Positions 25,306 to 35,384 of a stretch of DNA of 64,000 nucleotides are shown here, piece by piece; within the stretch, counting starts at the first letter, position 1; every line of letters begins with the position of its first letter. Origin of the DNA: Actinoplanes palleronii (GTDB lineage: Bacteria > Actinomycetota > Actinomycetes > Mycobacteriales > Micromonosporaceae); contig NZ_BOMS01000014.1 in NCBI RefSeq assembly GCF_016862315.1, positions 388,199 through 452,198 on the forward strand, read 5' to 3'. The notes beneath the pieces are model-generated. The model was not told the DNA's origin. It saw nothing but the letters and a program-made list of their open reading frames with translations, and did no database searches. A program made the position numbers and the translations under genes.

Positions 25306-27300
25306 CTAGAGCGAGAGAATCCGGTCCAGGAACTCGCGGTAGCCGCGCATCGCCATCCGCATGCTCTCGGTGTCCGGCGTGCCGGTGCCGCGCAGCGGGT
25401 CCAGGTCGTCCCGCTCGGCCAGCAGGACCTCGGTCAGCTCGTTCACCGCGTCGGTGAGCAGGTCGTGCGCCCGGGTCAGCGCGGTCACCGGGTCGTCGAC
25501 GAACTCCGCCTTGACCTCGTGCCAGGCGGCCCGGAAGTGCCGGGCGGCGTCCTCGTCCCAGACCGTGGCCCGGATGATCGTCCCTTCCTCGCCGGACGGG
25601 GCCGACAGGTTGGTGATCTCCGACTCGTCCTCGTCACGGGCGGCGCGGCGGCCCGGGCGGCGGACCGGCTCGGCGTCCTCCAGGCTGGCCGAGCGGCGCG
25701 CGGACGGACGCAGGTCCTCGTCCGGCAGGCCGCGGCCGGCGAGGTTGCCCACCGACACACCGGTCAGACCGGACTCCGGGTACGGCTGGAAGTCGAGCGG
25801 CGGCGGCGTGACCGAACCCGTCTGCGGCGCGGTCGGCCCGGCCGGGGTGACCGAGGCGACCCCGTACGTCTCGCCGGAACGGCCCAGGCTGTACCCGGTG
25901 GTGGCCGGCGAGCCGAAGGCGAACCCGGTGTCCGGGGCGGCCGGCAGGTCGATCGGCGCGCGGGTGGCCGGGATCTGCGGGACGGGCAGCGGCGGCATCG
26001 CCGGGAACTGCAGGTCCGGCATCGGCACCGAGGCGGAACCGGTGGCCGGTCCGGAGGTCGGCGCCGGAGCCGGGGCGGGGGAGACCGGAGCGGCCGAGGC
26101 GGCCGGGTCGGCGGGCACGGCCGGGAGTGACTGCTCCGGGGCCTGCTCGGGCAGACCGGAGACCGGCTCCAGGCTGACCGCCGGGTGGTCAGGGGTGAAG
26201 TCGGTGGGCAGGTACGGCGCCGGGGCGTACCCCGGCGAGACCGGCGCACCGGAGACCGAACCGACCGGTCCACCCGAGGTGGGCGGCTGCATCTGCACCG
26301 GCACCGAGGCCCAGCCCGAGGCCGGGCGGTTCTCCAGTGCCGGGTCGGGTGCCTCGCCGAGCGGACCGTCCACCACGGGCGTCCCGTCCGGGCCCGGCGA
26401 TTCGCCGGCCTGCGCGTACCCGGGGGCTCCTGCCCGTCCGTTCATGTCTTCACGTCCGTTCTCGTCGCGTGGTTCCGCCTCATCGGCGGCGTCCTGGCCG
26501 GCCTCCGGCGACGCGTCGTCCGCCGGTTCGTCCGCCGGCTTCGCACCGGTGGACTCCTCGTCGGCCGATTGCCCGGCGACTTGAGCGTCGCCGGTCCCGG
26601 CGATCTCGGTCTCCTCCGCGGCCGATGGTTCCGCTTCGGCGGCGTGTCCGTTGACGCCCGGTTGCGGGCCCGGTTCGGCCCGCCCCCCGAAGAGGAATCG
26701 CCCGCTGCCGCCGAGCCGGAATCCCCCGAAAGAGTTGTCCCGGCCCGGTGTTTCGGTCTCGGGCCCCTGGGACTCTACGTCCTGTCCGGCCTGCGGTTCC
26801 TGGTCCGAAGGGACCGAGTGATCAGAATCGCCGTGCCGGGACCGCCCGGCCGGGCGGGGGCCGGCGCCGTCGCCGCGGGACGGGCCGGGGACGCGTCCGG
26901 CGGCACGATTCAACCCGAACGGGTCACTCGGCGGCAGATCGCCCGGGTCGCCGTGGAAGCCGTTGGAGCCGGCCGGTCCGCCCGGGCCCTGTGCCGAGGC
27001 CCGCGGCGTGAACGGCGGGGCCGAGCGCGGGCCGAATGCCATCGACGAGCCGGTCAGCAGGTCAGCGGGCAGCGACGGGAGGGCGAACTCCAGGGGATCG
27101 CCGGCCCGGCGGGAGCCGAGCGACACCATCTCCGGCTCGGGCAGGGCCGCCGGTTCCCGCGCCGGATCCTCCGCGGCGGGCAGATAGGCGGAAGGCAAGT
27201 AGCTCGCATCCGGATCCGCATCCGAATCCGCACGAACCTGCCAAAAACGGGCGAGTCCGGGCGCGGGCCGGGCGTTGTCGGGGCTGGACGTCGGCTCCAT
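25306..27300 (-). CDS. Large disordered protein with conserved helical C-terminus
   Basis: 664 aa, no family recognised. Residues ~1-560 are low-complexity: Pro/Gly/Ser-rich at the start, an acidic Ala/Glu/Asp stretch in the middle (about residues 215-300), then Pro/Ala/Val-rich sequence. Only the last ~100 residues look folded: ATVWDEDAARHFRAAWHEVKAEFVDDP, ALTRAHDLLTDAVNELTEVLLAERDDL, RGYREFLDRILSL, alpha-helical and amphipathic. No signal peptide or membrane segment. Monocistronic, divergent from hisI. The C-terminal domain probably binds another protein, with the rest acting as a long linker or scaffold. Confidence 0.8.
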   Translation of the reverse strand: MEPTSSPDNARPAPGLARFWQVRADSDADPDASYLPSAYLPAAEDPAREPAALPEPEMVSLGSRRAGDPLEFALPSLPADLLTGSSMAFGPRSAPPFTPRASAQGPGGPAGSNGFHGDPGDLPPSDPFGLNRAAGRVPGPSRGDGAGPRPAGRSRHGDSDHSVPSDQEPQAGQDVESQGPETETPGRDNSFGGFRLGGSGRFLFGGRAEPGPQPGVNGHAAEAEPSAAEETEIAGTGDAQVAGQSADEESTGAKPADEPADDASPEAGQDAADEAEPRDENGREDMNGRAGAPGYAQAGESPGPDGTPVVDGPLGEAPDPALENRPASGWASVPVQMQPPTSGGPVGSVSGAPVSPGYAPAPYLPTDFTPDHPAVSLEPVSGLPEQAPEQSLPAVPADPAASAAPVSPAPAPAPTSGPATGSASVPMPDLQFPAMPPLPVPQIPATRAPIDLPAAPDTGFAFGSPATTGYSLGRSGETYGVASVTPAGPTAPQTGSVTPPPLDFQPYPESGLTGVSVGNLAGRGLPDEDLRPSARRSASLEDAEPVRRPGRRAARDEDESEITNLSAPSGEEGTIIRATVWDEDAARHFRAAWHEVKAEFVDDPVTALTRAHDLLTDAVNELTEVLLAERDDLDPLRGTGTPDTESMRMAMRGYREFLDRILSL

Positions 27301-27523
27301 CGGTAAACCACTCCCGTCGCGAGGCGCGCCCACCGGGGCTGCCTGGAGCTGCGCAGACACATCGGCGGCGGGCGCCGGGCATCTCAGGCTGGTACGGCGC
27401 CCCGCCGACGGTACCGTCCCGATCGGCCGGGCACATCCCCTGTGACCGGATCGTGGGGCTTCCTGCGCGAAGCCCGGCGACGCCCCCGCAAATGTTCCGC
27501 AACGATGGGAGAGAATCGGACTC

Positions 27524-27898
27524 GTGCCCGTATCAGATGCAGAGACGTCCCTCGACGCGGCGATCGCCGCCCGGCTCAAGCGCACCACGGACGGACTGGT
27601 CGCCGCGATCGTCCAGGAGCACGGCACCAACGAGGTGCTGATGCTGGCCTGGATGGACGCCGAGGCGCTGCACCGCACCCTGACCACCGGCCGGGCCACC
27701 TACTGGTCCCGCAGCCGGCAGGAGTACTGGGTGAAGGGCGCCACCTCCGGCCACCACCAGCTCGTCAGGAAGGTCGCGCTGGACTGCGACGGCGACGCGC
27801 TGCTGGTGACCGTCGAGCAGACCGGGGCGGCCTGCCACACCGGCACACACACCTGCTTCTCCGCGGAACTCCCGGTATCGGCTCTGGAGGCGCTGTGA
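27524..27898 (+). CDS. hisI: Phosphoribosyl-AMP cyclohydrolase
   Basis: 124 aa. Third step of histidine synthesis, opening the adenine ring of phosphoribosyl-AMP. Zinc and catalytic motifs: [49 protein letters not shown]. Monofunctional (no HisE domain). Separated from the his operon but its stop overlaps trpE (GTGA), so histidine and tryptophan genes are translationally coupled. Transcription probably begins at the upstream GAGAAT box. Confidence 0.96.
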   Translation: MPVSDAETSLDAAIAARLKRTTDGLVAAIVQEHGTNEVLMLAWMDAEALHRTLTTGRATYWSRSRQEYWVKGATSGHHQLVRKVALDCDGDALLVTVEQTGAACHTGTHTCFSAELPVSALEAL

Positions 27899-29403
27899 CA
27901 AGCGGCATCGTCAGCCCGGACGAGGCGACGTTCGTCGCATCGGGCAAGCGCGTCGTCCCGGTCACCCGCAAGCTGCTCGCCGACGGCGAGACTCCGGTCG
28001 GCGTCTACACCAAACTGGCCGGTGGCCCCGGCACCTTCCTGCTGGAGTCGGCCGAGCAGGGCCTGGCCTGGTCGCGCTACTCGTTCATCGGTGTCCGCAG
28101 CGCCGCCACCCTGGTCGAGAAGGACGGGCAGGCCGCGTGGCTCGGCACGCCCCCGGACGGCGTGCCGCTGGACGGCGATCCGGTGGTGGCCCTGCGCGAG
28201 ACGGTGGCCGCGCTGACCGGCGGCGCCGCGCCCGACGCCGACCTGCCCCCGCTCACCGGTGGCATGGTCGGCTACCTCAGCTACGACCTGGTCCGCCGGT
28301 TCGAGCGGTTGCCGTCCACCGCCGCCGTCGACGTGCCGTTGCCCGAGCTGGGCATGATGCTCGCCACCGACCTGGTGGTGCTCGACCACCACGACGGCTC
28401 GGCGCTGCTGGTCGCGAACGCGGTGCTGGCCGAGGACGCCGACGACGCGGCCCGCCGCGCGGCCTACCACCACGCGGTCGGCCGGCTGGACGCGATGACC
28501 ACCGCGCTGTCCCGGCCCACCCCGCCGATGATCTCCACGGTGGAGCGCCGACCGGCCGGCGAGCCGGTCAGCCGTACCGTCCCGGGCGACTACCAGAAGG
28601 CGGTCGAGCAGGCCAAGGAGGCGATCCGGGCCGGCGAGTGCTTCCAGATCGTGGTGGCCCAGCGGTTCGAGCGGCCCACCGACGCCAACGCGCTGGACAT
28701 CTACCGGGTGCTGCGGGCCACCAACCCGAGCCCGTACATGTACCTGCTCCGGTTCGACGACTTCGACATCGTCGGGTCCTCGCCGGAGGCGCACCTCAAG
28801 GTCAGTGCGAACCGGACGGCGCTGCTGCACCCGATCGCCGGCACCCGCTGGCGGGGCGCCACCCCGGAGCAGGACGCCGCGCTCGCCGCCGAGCTGCTGG
28901 CCGACCCGAAGGAGCGCTCCGAGCACGTCATGCTCGTCGACCTGGGCCGCAACGACCTGGGCCGGGTCTGCGAGCCGGGCAGTGTCGAGGTGCCGGAGTT
29001 CGCCCGGATCGAGCGGTACAGCCACGTCATGCACATCGTGTCGACAGTGGTCGGCCGGCTCCGCGAGGACCGGACCGCGTTCGACGCGCTGGCCGCGACG
29101 TTCCCGGCCGGCACGCTCTCCGGCGCGCCCAAGGTCCGGGCCATGGAGATCATCGAGGAGCTGGAGCCGACCCGGCGCGGTCTCTACGGCGGCACGGTCG
29201 GCTATTTCGGCTTCGCCGGTGACATGGACATGGCGATCGCCATCCGGACCGCGCTGGTCAAGGACGGCGTCGCGTACGTCGGCGCGGGCGCCGGCATCGT
29301 CGCCGACTCCGACCCGGTGGCCGAGGAGCAGGAGACCCGGAACAAGGCCGCCGCGGTGCTCGCCGCGATCGCCGCCGCCGAGACCCTGCGCCCGGCGCGA
29401 TGA
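27895..29403 (+). CDS. trpE: Anthranilate synthase component I
   Basis: 502 aa; makes anthranilate from chorismate with ammonia from TrpG (not in the window). The Trp feedback-site motif LLESAEQG is near the N-terminus. Chorismate-binding core motifs: [66 protein letters not shown] and [10 protein letters not shown]. Starts at a GTG within the hisI stop; the open frame farther upstream is not coding. No Trp-codon leader is visible upstream. Confidence 0.96.
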   Translation: MTSGIVSPDEATFVASGKRVVPVTRKLLADGETPVGVYTKLAGGPGTFLLESAEQGLAWSRYSFIGVRSAATLVEKDGQAAWLGTPPDGVPLDGDPVVALRETVAALTGGAAPDADLPPLTGGMVGYLSYDLVRRFERLPSTAAVDVPLPELGMMLATDLVVLDHHDGSALLVANAVLAEDADDAARRAAYHHAVGRLDAMTTALSRPTPPMISTVERRPAGEPVSRTVPGDYQKAVEQAKEAIRAGECFQIVVAQRFERPTDANALDIYRVLRATNPSPYMYLLRFDDFDIVGSSPEAHLKVSANRTALLHPIAGTRWRGATPEQDAALAAELLADPKERSEHVMLVDLGRNDLGRVCEPGSVEVPEFARIERYSHVMHIVSTVVGRLREDRTAFDALAATFPAGTLSGAPKVRAMEIIEELEPTRRGLYGGTVGYFGFAGDMDMAIAIRTALVKDGVAYVGAGAGIVADSDPVAEEQETRNKAAAVLAAIAAAETLRPAR

Positions 29404-29957
29404 ACCGCCGTTCGCACCTCGCCGCGATCGCCGCCTGCCTGGCCGGCGCCGGACTGACCCTCTACGCGGTCACCCGGACGTGGTCGCTGACCGTCGAGCA
29501 CCGCACCGGGCTGACCGACCTGAGCTCCGCGCGCACCGGCGCCGACGCGCAGCCGTGGCTGATCGGTCTCGCGGTGGTCGCCCTGGCCGGTGCCGGCGCG
29601 CTGCTGGCCACCCGGGGCCTGGCGCGGCGGGTGCTGGGCGGGCTGCTCACGCTGGCCGGGATCGGCGTCGTGGCCGGCGCTATTTTGGCCCGGACCGGGA
29701 CGGACGCCGGTGAGGCCGGTGCCGGAGCGGTGTTCTGGCCGGTCGCCGCGGTGCTGGGCGGCGCGGCGATCACGCTGGGCGGGCTGCTCGCCGCGCGGCA
29801 CGGCCACCGCTGGGCGGCGATGTCCGCCCGGTACGACCGCCCGGCCGCACCCGCTCCCGTGCCGGTGACGACCCGGCCGGAGAGCGCGGAGCTGGCGCCG
29901 GCCGACAACCGCGCGGCGTGGGACGCTCTGGACCGCGGTGACGATCCGACCGCTTGA
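29400..29957 (+). CDS. Trp-operon membrane protein (TIGR02234-like)
   Basis: 185 aa; about four transmembrane helices (residues ~7-25, 50-68, 75-93 and 107-125) with a short disordered C-terminus. N-terminal LAAIAACLAGAGLTLYAVTRTW and position directly after trpE (ATGA overlap) are characteristic of the actinobacterial Trp_oprn_chp family. Function unknown; co-occurrence with trp genes suggests a role in tryptophan-related transport. Confidence 0.9.
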   Translation: MNRRSHLAAIAACLAGAGLTLYAVTRTWSLTVEHRTGLTDLSSARTGADAQPWLIGLAVVALAGAGALLATRGLARRVLGGLLTLAGIGVVAGAILARTGTDAGEAGAGAVFWPVAAVLGGAAITLGGLLAARHGHRWAAMSARYDRPAAPAPVPVTTRPESAELAPADNRAAWDALDRGDDPTA

Positions 29958-29993
29958 GGCGGTTAAGGGTTTTGTCGCGGGGTAAGTAAGGGA

Positions 29994-30281
29994 TCAGCCG
30001 TGGACCGTCGTGGCCACCGTGCGGGACCGGCGGTGTGCCGCGGCCACCGTGCGGCGCGGGTGGGTGGCGACGATGGCGGCAACCGCCCGGCTGGTCTCGG
30101 CGCGGGCGACGGCCCGGGCCCGGTCGGCCTCGATCGCGGACCAGGCGTTGTCCCGCGCGGTCCGCACGTTGTCCGAGCCCACCACGGCGCGCTGCACGCC
30201 GGTGACGACTTCGGCGGCGATGGCGACCAGCGTCCGGGAGACCTCGGCGAAACCTACGGGAGGGTGCTGATCAGTGGCCAT
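29994..30281 (-). CDS. Small Ala/Arg-rich hypothetical protein
   Basis: 95 aa on the opposite strand between the trpE group and trpC. Mostly one long amphipathic helix (EVSRTLVAIAAEVVTGVQRAVVG, SAIEADRARAVARAETSRAVAAIVATH), then a basic tail. Third-position GC is as high as in its neighbours and GGAG lies 7 nt before the ATG, which supports a real gene. It splits the usual trp block. Function unknown. Confidence 0.6.
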   Translation of the reverse strand: MATDQHPPVGFAEVSRTLVAIAAEVVTGVQRAVVGSDNVRTARDNAWSAIEADRARAVARAETSRAVAAIVATHPRRTVAAAHRRSRTVATTVHG

Positions 30282-30600
30282 TGGTCGACTCCGCATCATC
30301 GTCCGGGTGGCGGCGCCGTCGACGCCGTGGACCAGTCTGCCCGAGACATACGATGCCGGAGCCGTATTTCCGCACGGTGACACGAACGTCAACGCATCGT
30401 GGTGTCGGCCGTTCGGAGGAAGTGCCCCTGCACAACGGGGGATGGCTGCTCAACCGGTGTGAGCGAGAAGACAGCCGGACCGGGGCAGCCTGGCATTATG
30501 CCCCAGCCCACCTCGTGAGGCGCGCCATACCCCGGAGGGCCGGGGACCGGCCGGACCTCCTAGCATCGGGCGGAAGACACCCGGAGAGGGGAGTCATTAC
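30282..30600 (+). other. Intergenic region upstream of trpC
   Basis: 319 bp with no gene I can support. A candidate -10 box TAGCAT (30561-30566) and a ribosome site GAGAGGGGAG just before trpC are present. I see no T-box, no run of Trp codons and no terminator/antiterminator pair. An 84-codon frame ending at the trpC start has random-looking third positions and was not called. Confidence 0.5.
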
Positions 30601-31458
30601 GTGACATCCGATCAGGCGGACGCGGGCACTGGCGGCCCCGCACGGCCGCAGAACGTACTCGAGGAGATCCTCGCAGGTGTACGCGAGGACGTAGCGGCGC
30701 GTCAGGCGACGACGCCGCTGGAGAAGGTGCGCGACCTCGCCGCGGCCGCGCCGCCGGCGATCGACGCGTACGCGGCGCTGCGCAAGCCGGGCGTGGCGGT
30801 GATCGCCGAGGTGAAGCGGTCGTCCCCGTCCAAGGGTGCGCTCGCCGACATCCCGGATCCGGCCGAGCTGGCCGGTGAGTACGCGGCCGGCGGTGCCCGG
30901 TGCATCAGCGTGCTCACCGAGGGCCGCTGGTTCGGCGGATCGCTGGACGACCTGGTCGCGGTGCGAGCCGCGGTCAAGGTGCCGGTCCTGCGCAAGGACT
31001 TCGTGGTCTCCAGCTATCAGGTGCACGAGGCCCGTGCGCACGGCGCCGACCTGGTGCTGCTGATCGTCGCCGCGCTGGAGCAGAACGCTCTCGTCGGCCT
31101 TCTCGAGCGGATCGAGTCGCTGGGCATGACCGCCCTCGTCGAGGTGCACAACGAGGAGGAGGCGGACCGGGCGCTCGAGGCGAACGCGAAGGTCATCGGG
31201 GTCAACGCCCGGGACCTGCGCACCCTCGAGGTGGATCGGTCGGTCTTCGAGCGGATCGCGCCCGGGCTGCCGAACAACGTCGTGAAGATCGCCGAGTCCG
31301 GCGTCCGTGGCCCGCACGACCTGATCCGCTACGCCTCGGCCGGTGCCGACGCGGTGCTGGTCGGCGAGGGCCTGGTGACGCAGAAGTCGCCGCGCGACGC
31401 GGTGGCCGAGCTGGTCAACGCCGGTAACCACCCGGCGACGCCCAGGCCGGTTCGGTGA
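30601..31458 (+). CDS. trpC: Indole-3-glycerol phosphate synthase
   Basis: 285 aa (beta-alpha)8 enzyme closing the indole ring of CdRP. Motifs [36 protein letters not shown] and ESGV, with Lys and Glu catalytic residues. N-terminal ~20-residue Thr/Gly-rich extension may be real or indicate a start at a later codon; the GTG chosen has a good ribosome site. Stop overlaps trpB (GTGA). Confidence 0.96.
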   Translation: MTSDQADAGTGGPARPQNVLEEILAGVREDVAARQATTPLEKVRDLAAAAPPAIDAYAALRKPGVAVIAEVKRSSPSKGALADIPDPAELAGEYAAGGARCISVLTEGRWFGGSLDDLVAVRAAVKVPVLRKDFVVSSYQVHEARAHGADLVLLIVAALEQNALVGLLERIESLGMTALVEVHNEEEADRALEANAKVIGVNARDLRTLEVDRSVFERIAPGLPNNVVKIAESGVRGPHDLIRYASAGADAVLVGEGLVTQKSPRDAVAELVNAGNHPATPRPVR

Positions 31459-32696
31459 GCGCGCCCACTTTTCCGGATCTGGCCGGCCACTTCGGTAAGT
31501 ACGGTGGCCGGTTCGTTCCGGAGGCGCTGATCAAGGCGCTCGACGAGCTTGAGGCGGCGTACCGGTCGGCCAAGGTCGACCCGGAGTTCCAGGCGACCTT
31601 CAAGGACCTGCTGCTCAACTACGCCGGCACGCCCTCGCTGCTCTACCGGGCGAACCGGCTGTCCGAGAAGCTCGGCGCGGAGATCCTGCTCAAGCGGGAG
31701 GACCTCAACCACACCGGCGCCCACAAGGTGCGCAACGTGCTCGGTCAGGCGCTGCTCGCCAAGCGGATGGGCAAGCCCCGGGTGATCGCCGAGACCGGCG
31801 CCGGCCAGCACGGCGTGGCCAGCGCGACCGCCGCCGCTCTGCTCGACCTCGAGTGCGTGGTCTACATGGGCGAGATGGACACCGAGCGCCAGGCGCTGAA
31901 CGTGGCCCGGATGCGGATGCTCGGCGCCACCGTGATCCCGGTGACGAACGGGTCCCGGACGCTGAAGGACGCCTTGAACGAGGCGCTGCGCGACTGGGTC
32001 TCCACCGTCGACACCACGCACTACCTGCTCGGCACCGCGGCCGGTCCGCACCCGTTCCCGGAGATCGTCCGCGACTTCGTCAGCGGCATCGGGATCGAGG
32101 CCCGGCAGCAGTGCCTGGACCAGCTCGGCAAGCTGCCGGACGCGGTCGCGGCCTGTGTCGGCGGCGGTTCCAACGCGATCGGCATCTTCCACGCGTTCGT
32201 CCCCGACGAGGGCGTCCGGCTGTACGGCTTCGAGGCCGGCGGCGACGGCGTGGAGACCGGCCGGCATGCGGCGTCGATCACCGGCGGGACGGTCGGCGTC
32301 CTGCACGGCAACCGCACCTACCTGCTGCAGGACGAGGACGGCCAGACCATCGAGTCGCACTCGATCTCGGCCGGCCTGGACTACCCGGGTGTCGGCCCGG
32401 AGCACGCCTGGCTGCACGACACCGGCCGGGCCAGCTACGAGCCGATCACCGACACCGAGGCGATGGCGGCGTTCCAGCTGCTCTGCCGGACCGAGGGGAT
32501 CATCCCGGCGATCGAGAGCTCGCACGCGCTGGCCGGCGTCGCGAAACTCGCGCCGCGGCTGCGCGAGGAGCTGGGCCGGACCCCGACCATCGTGGTGAAC
32601 CTGTCCGGGCGCGGTGACAAGGACGTGCACACCGCCGGCGCCTACTTCGGCATCCTCGACCAGGTCGAGAAGGTCGTCCCGGGGGAGAACACGTGA
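31455..32696 (+). CDS. trpB: Tryptophan synthase beta chain
   Basis: 413 aa, PLP-dependent beta-replacement enzyme that joins indole and serine. PLP Lys in [11 protein letters not shown], catalytic [10 protein letters not shown], phosphate loop [10 protein letters not shown], and the C-terminal SGRGDKD. This is the TrpB1 type paired with TrpA. The start overlaps trpC and the stop overlaps trpA. Confidence 0.98.
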   Translation: MSAPTFPDLAGHFGKYGGRFVPEALIKALDELEAAYRSAKVDPEFQATFKDLLLNYAGTPSLLYRANRLSEKLGAEILLKREDLNHTGAHKVRNVLGQALLAKRMGKPRVIAETGAGQHGVASATAAALLDLECVVYMGEMDTERQALNVARMRMLGATVIPVTNGSRTLKDALNEALRDWVSTVDTTHYLLGTAAGPHPFPEIVRDFVSGIGIEARQQCLDQLGKLPDAVAACVGGGSNAIGIFHAFVPDEGVRLYGFEAGGDGVETGRHAASITGGTVGVLHGNRTYLLQDEDGQTIESHSISAGLDYPGVGPEHAWLHDTGRASYEPITDTEAMAAFQLLCRTEGIIPAIESSHALAGVAKLAPRLREELGRTPTIVVNLSGRGDKDVHTAGAYFGILDQVEKVVPGENT

Positions 32697-33490
32697 GCAT
32701 CGCGGAGACTTTCGCCGCGGCGAAAAAAGAAGACCGCGCGGTGCTGGTCGGCTGCATGCCGGCCGGCTTCCCGACGGTCGACCACAGCATCGAGCAGATG
32801 ATCGCGATGCACGAGGCCGGCTGCGACGTCATCGAGGTCGAGCTGCCGTACTCCGACCCGGTGATGGACGGCCCGGTGATCCAGAAGGCCAGCGACATCG
32901 CGCTGGCCAACGGGGTCCGTACCCGGGACACCCTGAAGATCATCGAGGCGGTGGCGTCGGCCGGCGCCACGGTGGTGCTGATGACCTACTGGAACCCGAT
33001 CGAGAAGTACGGCATCGACGCGTTCGCCCGCGACCTCGCCGCCGCCGGGGCCACCGGGCTGATCACGCCCGACCTGATCCCGGACGAGGCACAGGAGTGG
33101 ATCGCCGCCTCGGAGAAGCACCGGATCGACCGGACGTTCCTGGTCGCGCCGAGCTCGACCGACGAGCGGCTGGCGATGACCCTGGGCAACTGCCGGGGAT
33201 TCGTCTACGCCACCGCGCTGATGGGTGTCACCGGCGCCCGCACCTCGGTCTCCTCGCAGGCGCCCGACCTGGTCGCCCGGATCCGCGCGATCGACCCGGA
33301 GCTGCCGATCGGCGTGGGGCTGGGCGTCGGCAACGGTGCGCAGGCCGCCGAGGTGGCCGCGTTCGCCGACGGTGTGATCGTCGGCAGCGCGCTGATCCGC
33401 TGCATGCTCGACGCGCCGGACCGGGCCACCGGGCTCCAGCGACTCCGTGCGCTCAGTGCGGAGCTGGCGGAGGGTGTGCGCCGCCGCTGA
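32693..33490 (+). CDS. trpA: Tryptophan synthase alpha chain
   Basis: 265 aa (beta-alpha)8 lyase subunit that releases indole. Catalytic Glu and Asp in [15 protein letters not shown]; phosphate region [22 protein letters not shown] start within the trpB stop. Its stop overlaps the PNPOx gene (TGATG). Confidence 0.98.
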   Translation: MSIAETFAAAKKEDRAVLVGCMPAGFPTVDHSIEQMIAMHEAGCDVIEVELPYSDPVMDGPVIQKASDIALANGVRTRDTLKIIEAVASAGATVVLMTYWNPIEKYGIDAFARDLAAAGATGLITPDLIPDEAQEWIAASEKHRIDRTFLVAPSSTDERLAMTLGNCRGFVYATALMGVTGARTSVSSQAPDLVARIRAIDPELPIGVGLGVGNGAQAAEVAAFADGVIVGSALIRCMLDAPDRATGLQRLRALSAELAEGVRRR

Positions 33491-34143
33491 TGGACGGCAT
33501 CAGCTGGCTGCTGCGTGGCCTCCCGGTGATGACCGGCGAGCTGCCCGGCTTCGACCTCGACGACACTCCGGCCGAGCCGCGTGAGCTGTTCCTGCGCTGG
33601 CTCGGCGAGGCGGTCGCGGCCGGCGTGCGCGAACCGCACGTGATGAGCGTGGCGACGGTGGATCAGGACGCGCTGCCGGACGTGCGGGTGCTGGTCCTGC
33701 GGGATCTGGACGCCCGTGGCTGGCAGTTCGTCACCGACCGGACCAGCGCCAAGGGCCGTCACCTCACCGCGCACCCGGCCGCCGCTCTCGGCTTCCACTG
33801 GCGGGAGCAGGGGCGGCAGATCCGCGTACGAGGACATGTTTTTGATCTTGGGGTGTCGGTCGCGGCCGACGACTTCCTGGCGCGGTCCCCGGCGGCCCGT
33901 CTCGCGTCGTTGAGCAGCGCGCAGAGTGACGTGATCACCGATCCGGAGAACGAGGGTCTGGCCCGGTCCGAGGCGCAGCGCCTGATCGACGAGGATCCCG
34001 GCTTCGTGCCCGCCGGCCACGTCGTCTACGCGCTCGACCCGGTCAGTGTGGAGTTCTGGCAGGGCGACGCGTCCCGCCGGCACGTGCGCCTGCGGTACCG
34101 CCGCTCCGCCGATGAATGGATCAAGGAACGGCTCTGGCCCTGA
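33490..34143 (+). CDS. Pyridoxamine 5'-phosphate oxidase-family protein (PdxH-like)
   Basis: 217 aa. Split-barrel FMN fold with SVATVDQDALPDVRVLVLRDLDARGWQFVTD, SAKGRHLTAHPAAALGFHW, and the PdxH C-terminal hallmark VEFWQGDASRRHVRLRYRR. It may make PLP, the TrpB cofactor. Start codon lies in the trpA stop, so expression is tied to tryptophan synthase. Middle segment (SSAQSDVI) is altered from typical PdxH, so a related oxidoreductase is also possible. The longer upstream frame is trpA shadow. Confidence 0.82.
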   Translation: MDGISWLLRGLPVMTGELPGFDLDDTPAEPRELFLRWLGEAVAAGVREPHVMSVATVDQDALPDVRVLVLRDLDARGWQFVTDRTSAKGRHLTAHPAAALGFHWREQGRQIRVRGHVFDLGVSVAADDFLARSPAARLASLSSAQSDVITDPENEGLARSEAQRLIDEDPGFVPAGHVVYALDPVSVEFWQGDASRRHVRLRYRRSADEWIKERLWP

Positions 34144-34182
34144 CCGGCCGATCGAGCCGAAATCATCGGCTCACCCGGGGCA

Positions 34183-34210
34183 TTGCCAACCGGCGCGACG
34201 ACGGTAGCGT
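34183..34210 (+). promoter_or_regulatory. Promoter of lgt (TTGCCA-N16-TAGCGT), leaderless
   Basis: -35 TTGCCA (34183-34188), 16-bp spacer, -10 TAGCGT (34205-34210), then 8 nt to the GTG. This is one of the few promoters in the window with a recognisable -35. Confidence 0.65.
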
Positions 34211-34218
34211 GTGCACCC

Positions 34219-35355
34219 GTGAACTACGCCCTCATCCCCAGTCCCGCCACGTCGGTGTGGCACCTGGGCCCGTTCCCGGTCCGGGCCTACGCGCTCTGCA
34301 TCATCGCCGGCATGGTCGTCGCCACGCTCCTGATGGAGCAGCGGTTGCGGCACCGGGGCGTGGCCCCGTGGGTGTCGCTGGACATGGTGGTGTGGGCGGT
34401 GCCGTTCGGCATCGTCGGCGCCCGGATCTACCACCTGATCACCTCGCCGCAGGACTACTTCGGCTCCGGCGGTGACCCGATCCGTGCGCTCTACATCTGG
34501 GAGGGCGGCCTAGGCATCTGGGGCGCGGTCGCCGGTGGCGCGCTCGGCGCCTGGATCGCGGCCCGCCAGATCGGCCTGCCGCTGAGCGTGTTCGCCGAGG
34601 CCCTCGCCCCGGCGCTGCCGGTCGCCCAGGCCATCGGCCGGTTCGGCAACTGGTTCAACAACGAGCTGTACGGCAAGGTCACCACGCTGCCGTGGGGCCT
34701 GCAGGTGCACGAGATGGACTCGGCCAACCCGGGCCACGCCACGATGATCGACGGCGAGGCGACCACCCTGCCCGACCTGTACCACCCGACCTTCCTCTAC
34801 GAGGCGGTCTGGGACCTCGGCGTCGCCGGGCTGGTCTGGCTGCTCGACCGGAAGTACAAGTTCGGTCGCGGGCGGGCGTTCGCGCTGTACGTGATGGCCT
34901 ACACGGCCGGCCGGGTGTGGATCGAGATGCTCCGCACCGACGAGGCGAACCACTTCTTCGGCATCCGGATCAACGTCTTCGTCTCGCTGGTGGTCTTCAT
35001 CGGCGCGGCGATCTACTTCATCGTCAATCGCGGCCCGCGCGAGTACGTGGTGCCGATCGACGCACCGGAGACCGCACCGGAGCCGGCCGCCGAGAGCGAC
35101 ATCTCCTCGGTGGACGTGTCCGCGGAGTCGAGCACCCCGAAGCTGCCGACCGCGTACCAGGTGGTCAGTGAAGAGCGGTTCCGGGCCTACCAGAAGACCG
35201 GCGTGCTGCCACCGGCCGACGTCGACGCTTCCGTCGAGGATGCGGATGCGGTGCCGGATGCCGAGGACACCGAGTCGGTGACCAGCCCGGCCGGGCCGGT
35301 GGTCACGGCCGAGAGCGACGACGAGGCCGCCGACCGGCCCGCCGGCGAGCGCTGA
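34219..35355 (+). CDS. lgt: Prolipoprotein diacylglyceryl transferase
   Basis: 378-aa inner-membrane enzyme that adds diacylglycerol to the lipobox Cys of prolipoproteins. Seven hydrophobic segments; signature GRFGNWFNNELYG and the HPTFLYEAVWDL, REYVV region; key Arg and His are conserved. A ~100-residue acidic disordered C-terminal tail (DVSAESSTPKL, DASVEDADAVPDAED) is typical of actinobacteria. GTG chosen at NYALIPSPATSVWHLGPFPVRAYAL; the 12-codon upstream extension lacks support. Substrates in this window include the DsbD-like, livK and glutamine-binding lipoproteins. Confidence 0.95.
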   Translation: MNYALIPSPATSVWHLGPFPVRAYALCIIAGMVVATLLMEQRLRHRGVAPWVSLDMVVWAVPFGIVGARIYHLITSPQDYFGSGGDPIRALYIWEGGLGIWGAVAGGALGAWIAARQIGLPLSVFAEALAPALPVAQAIGRFGNWFNNELYGKVTTLPWGLQVHEMDSANPGHATMIDGEATTLPDLYHPTFLYEAVWDLGVAGLVWLLDRKYKFGRGRAFALYVMAYTAGRVWIEMLRTDEANHFFGIRINVFVSLVVFIGAAIYFIVNRGPREYVVPIDAPETAPEPAAESDISSVDVSAESSTPKLPTAYQVVSEERFRAYQKTGVLPPADVDASVEDADAVPDAEDTESVTSPAGPVVTAESDDEAADRPAGER

Positions 35356-35384
35356 CCGGCGAGTCCCGGACGAGGGCGGCGGGC

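Noticed and set aside
25840..26330. Repeat-rich region of the disordered protein as a CRISPR or satellite
   Set aside because: The repeats are codon-level Pro/Ala/Val bias, irregular in length and sequence, with no equal spacing.
30352..30604. 84-codon plus-strand frame ending at the trpC start, as a possible trp leader peptide
   Set aside because: Third positions are not GC-biased, there is no ribosome site, only two isolated Trp codons and no terminator/antiterminator structure.
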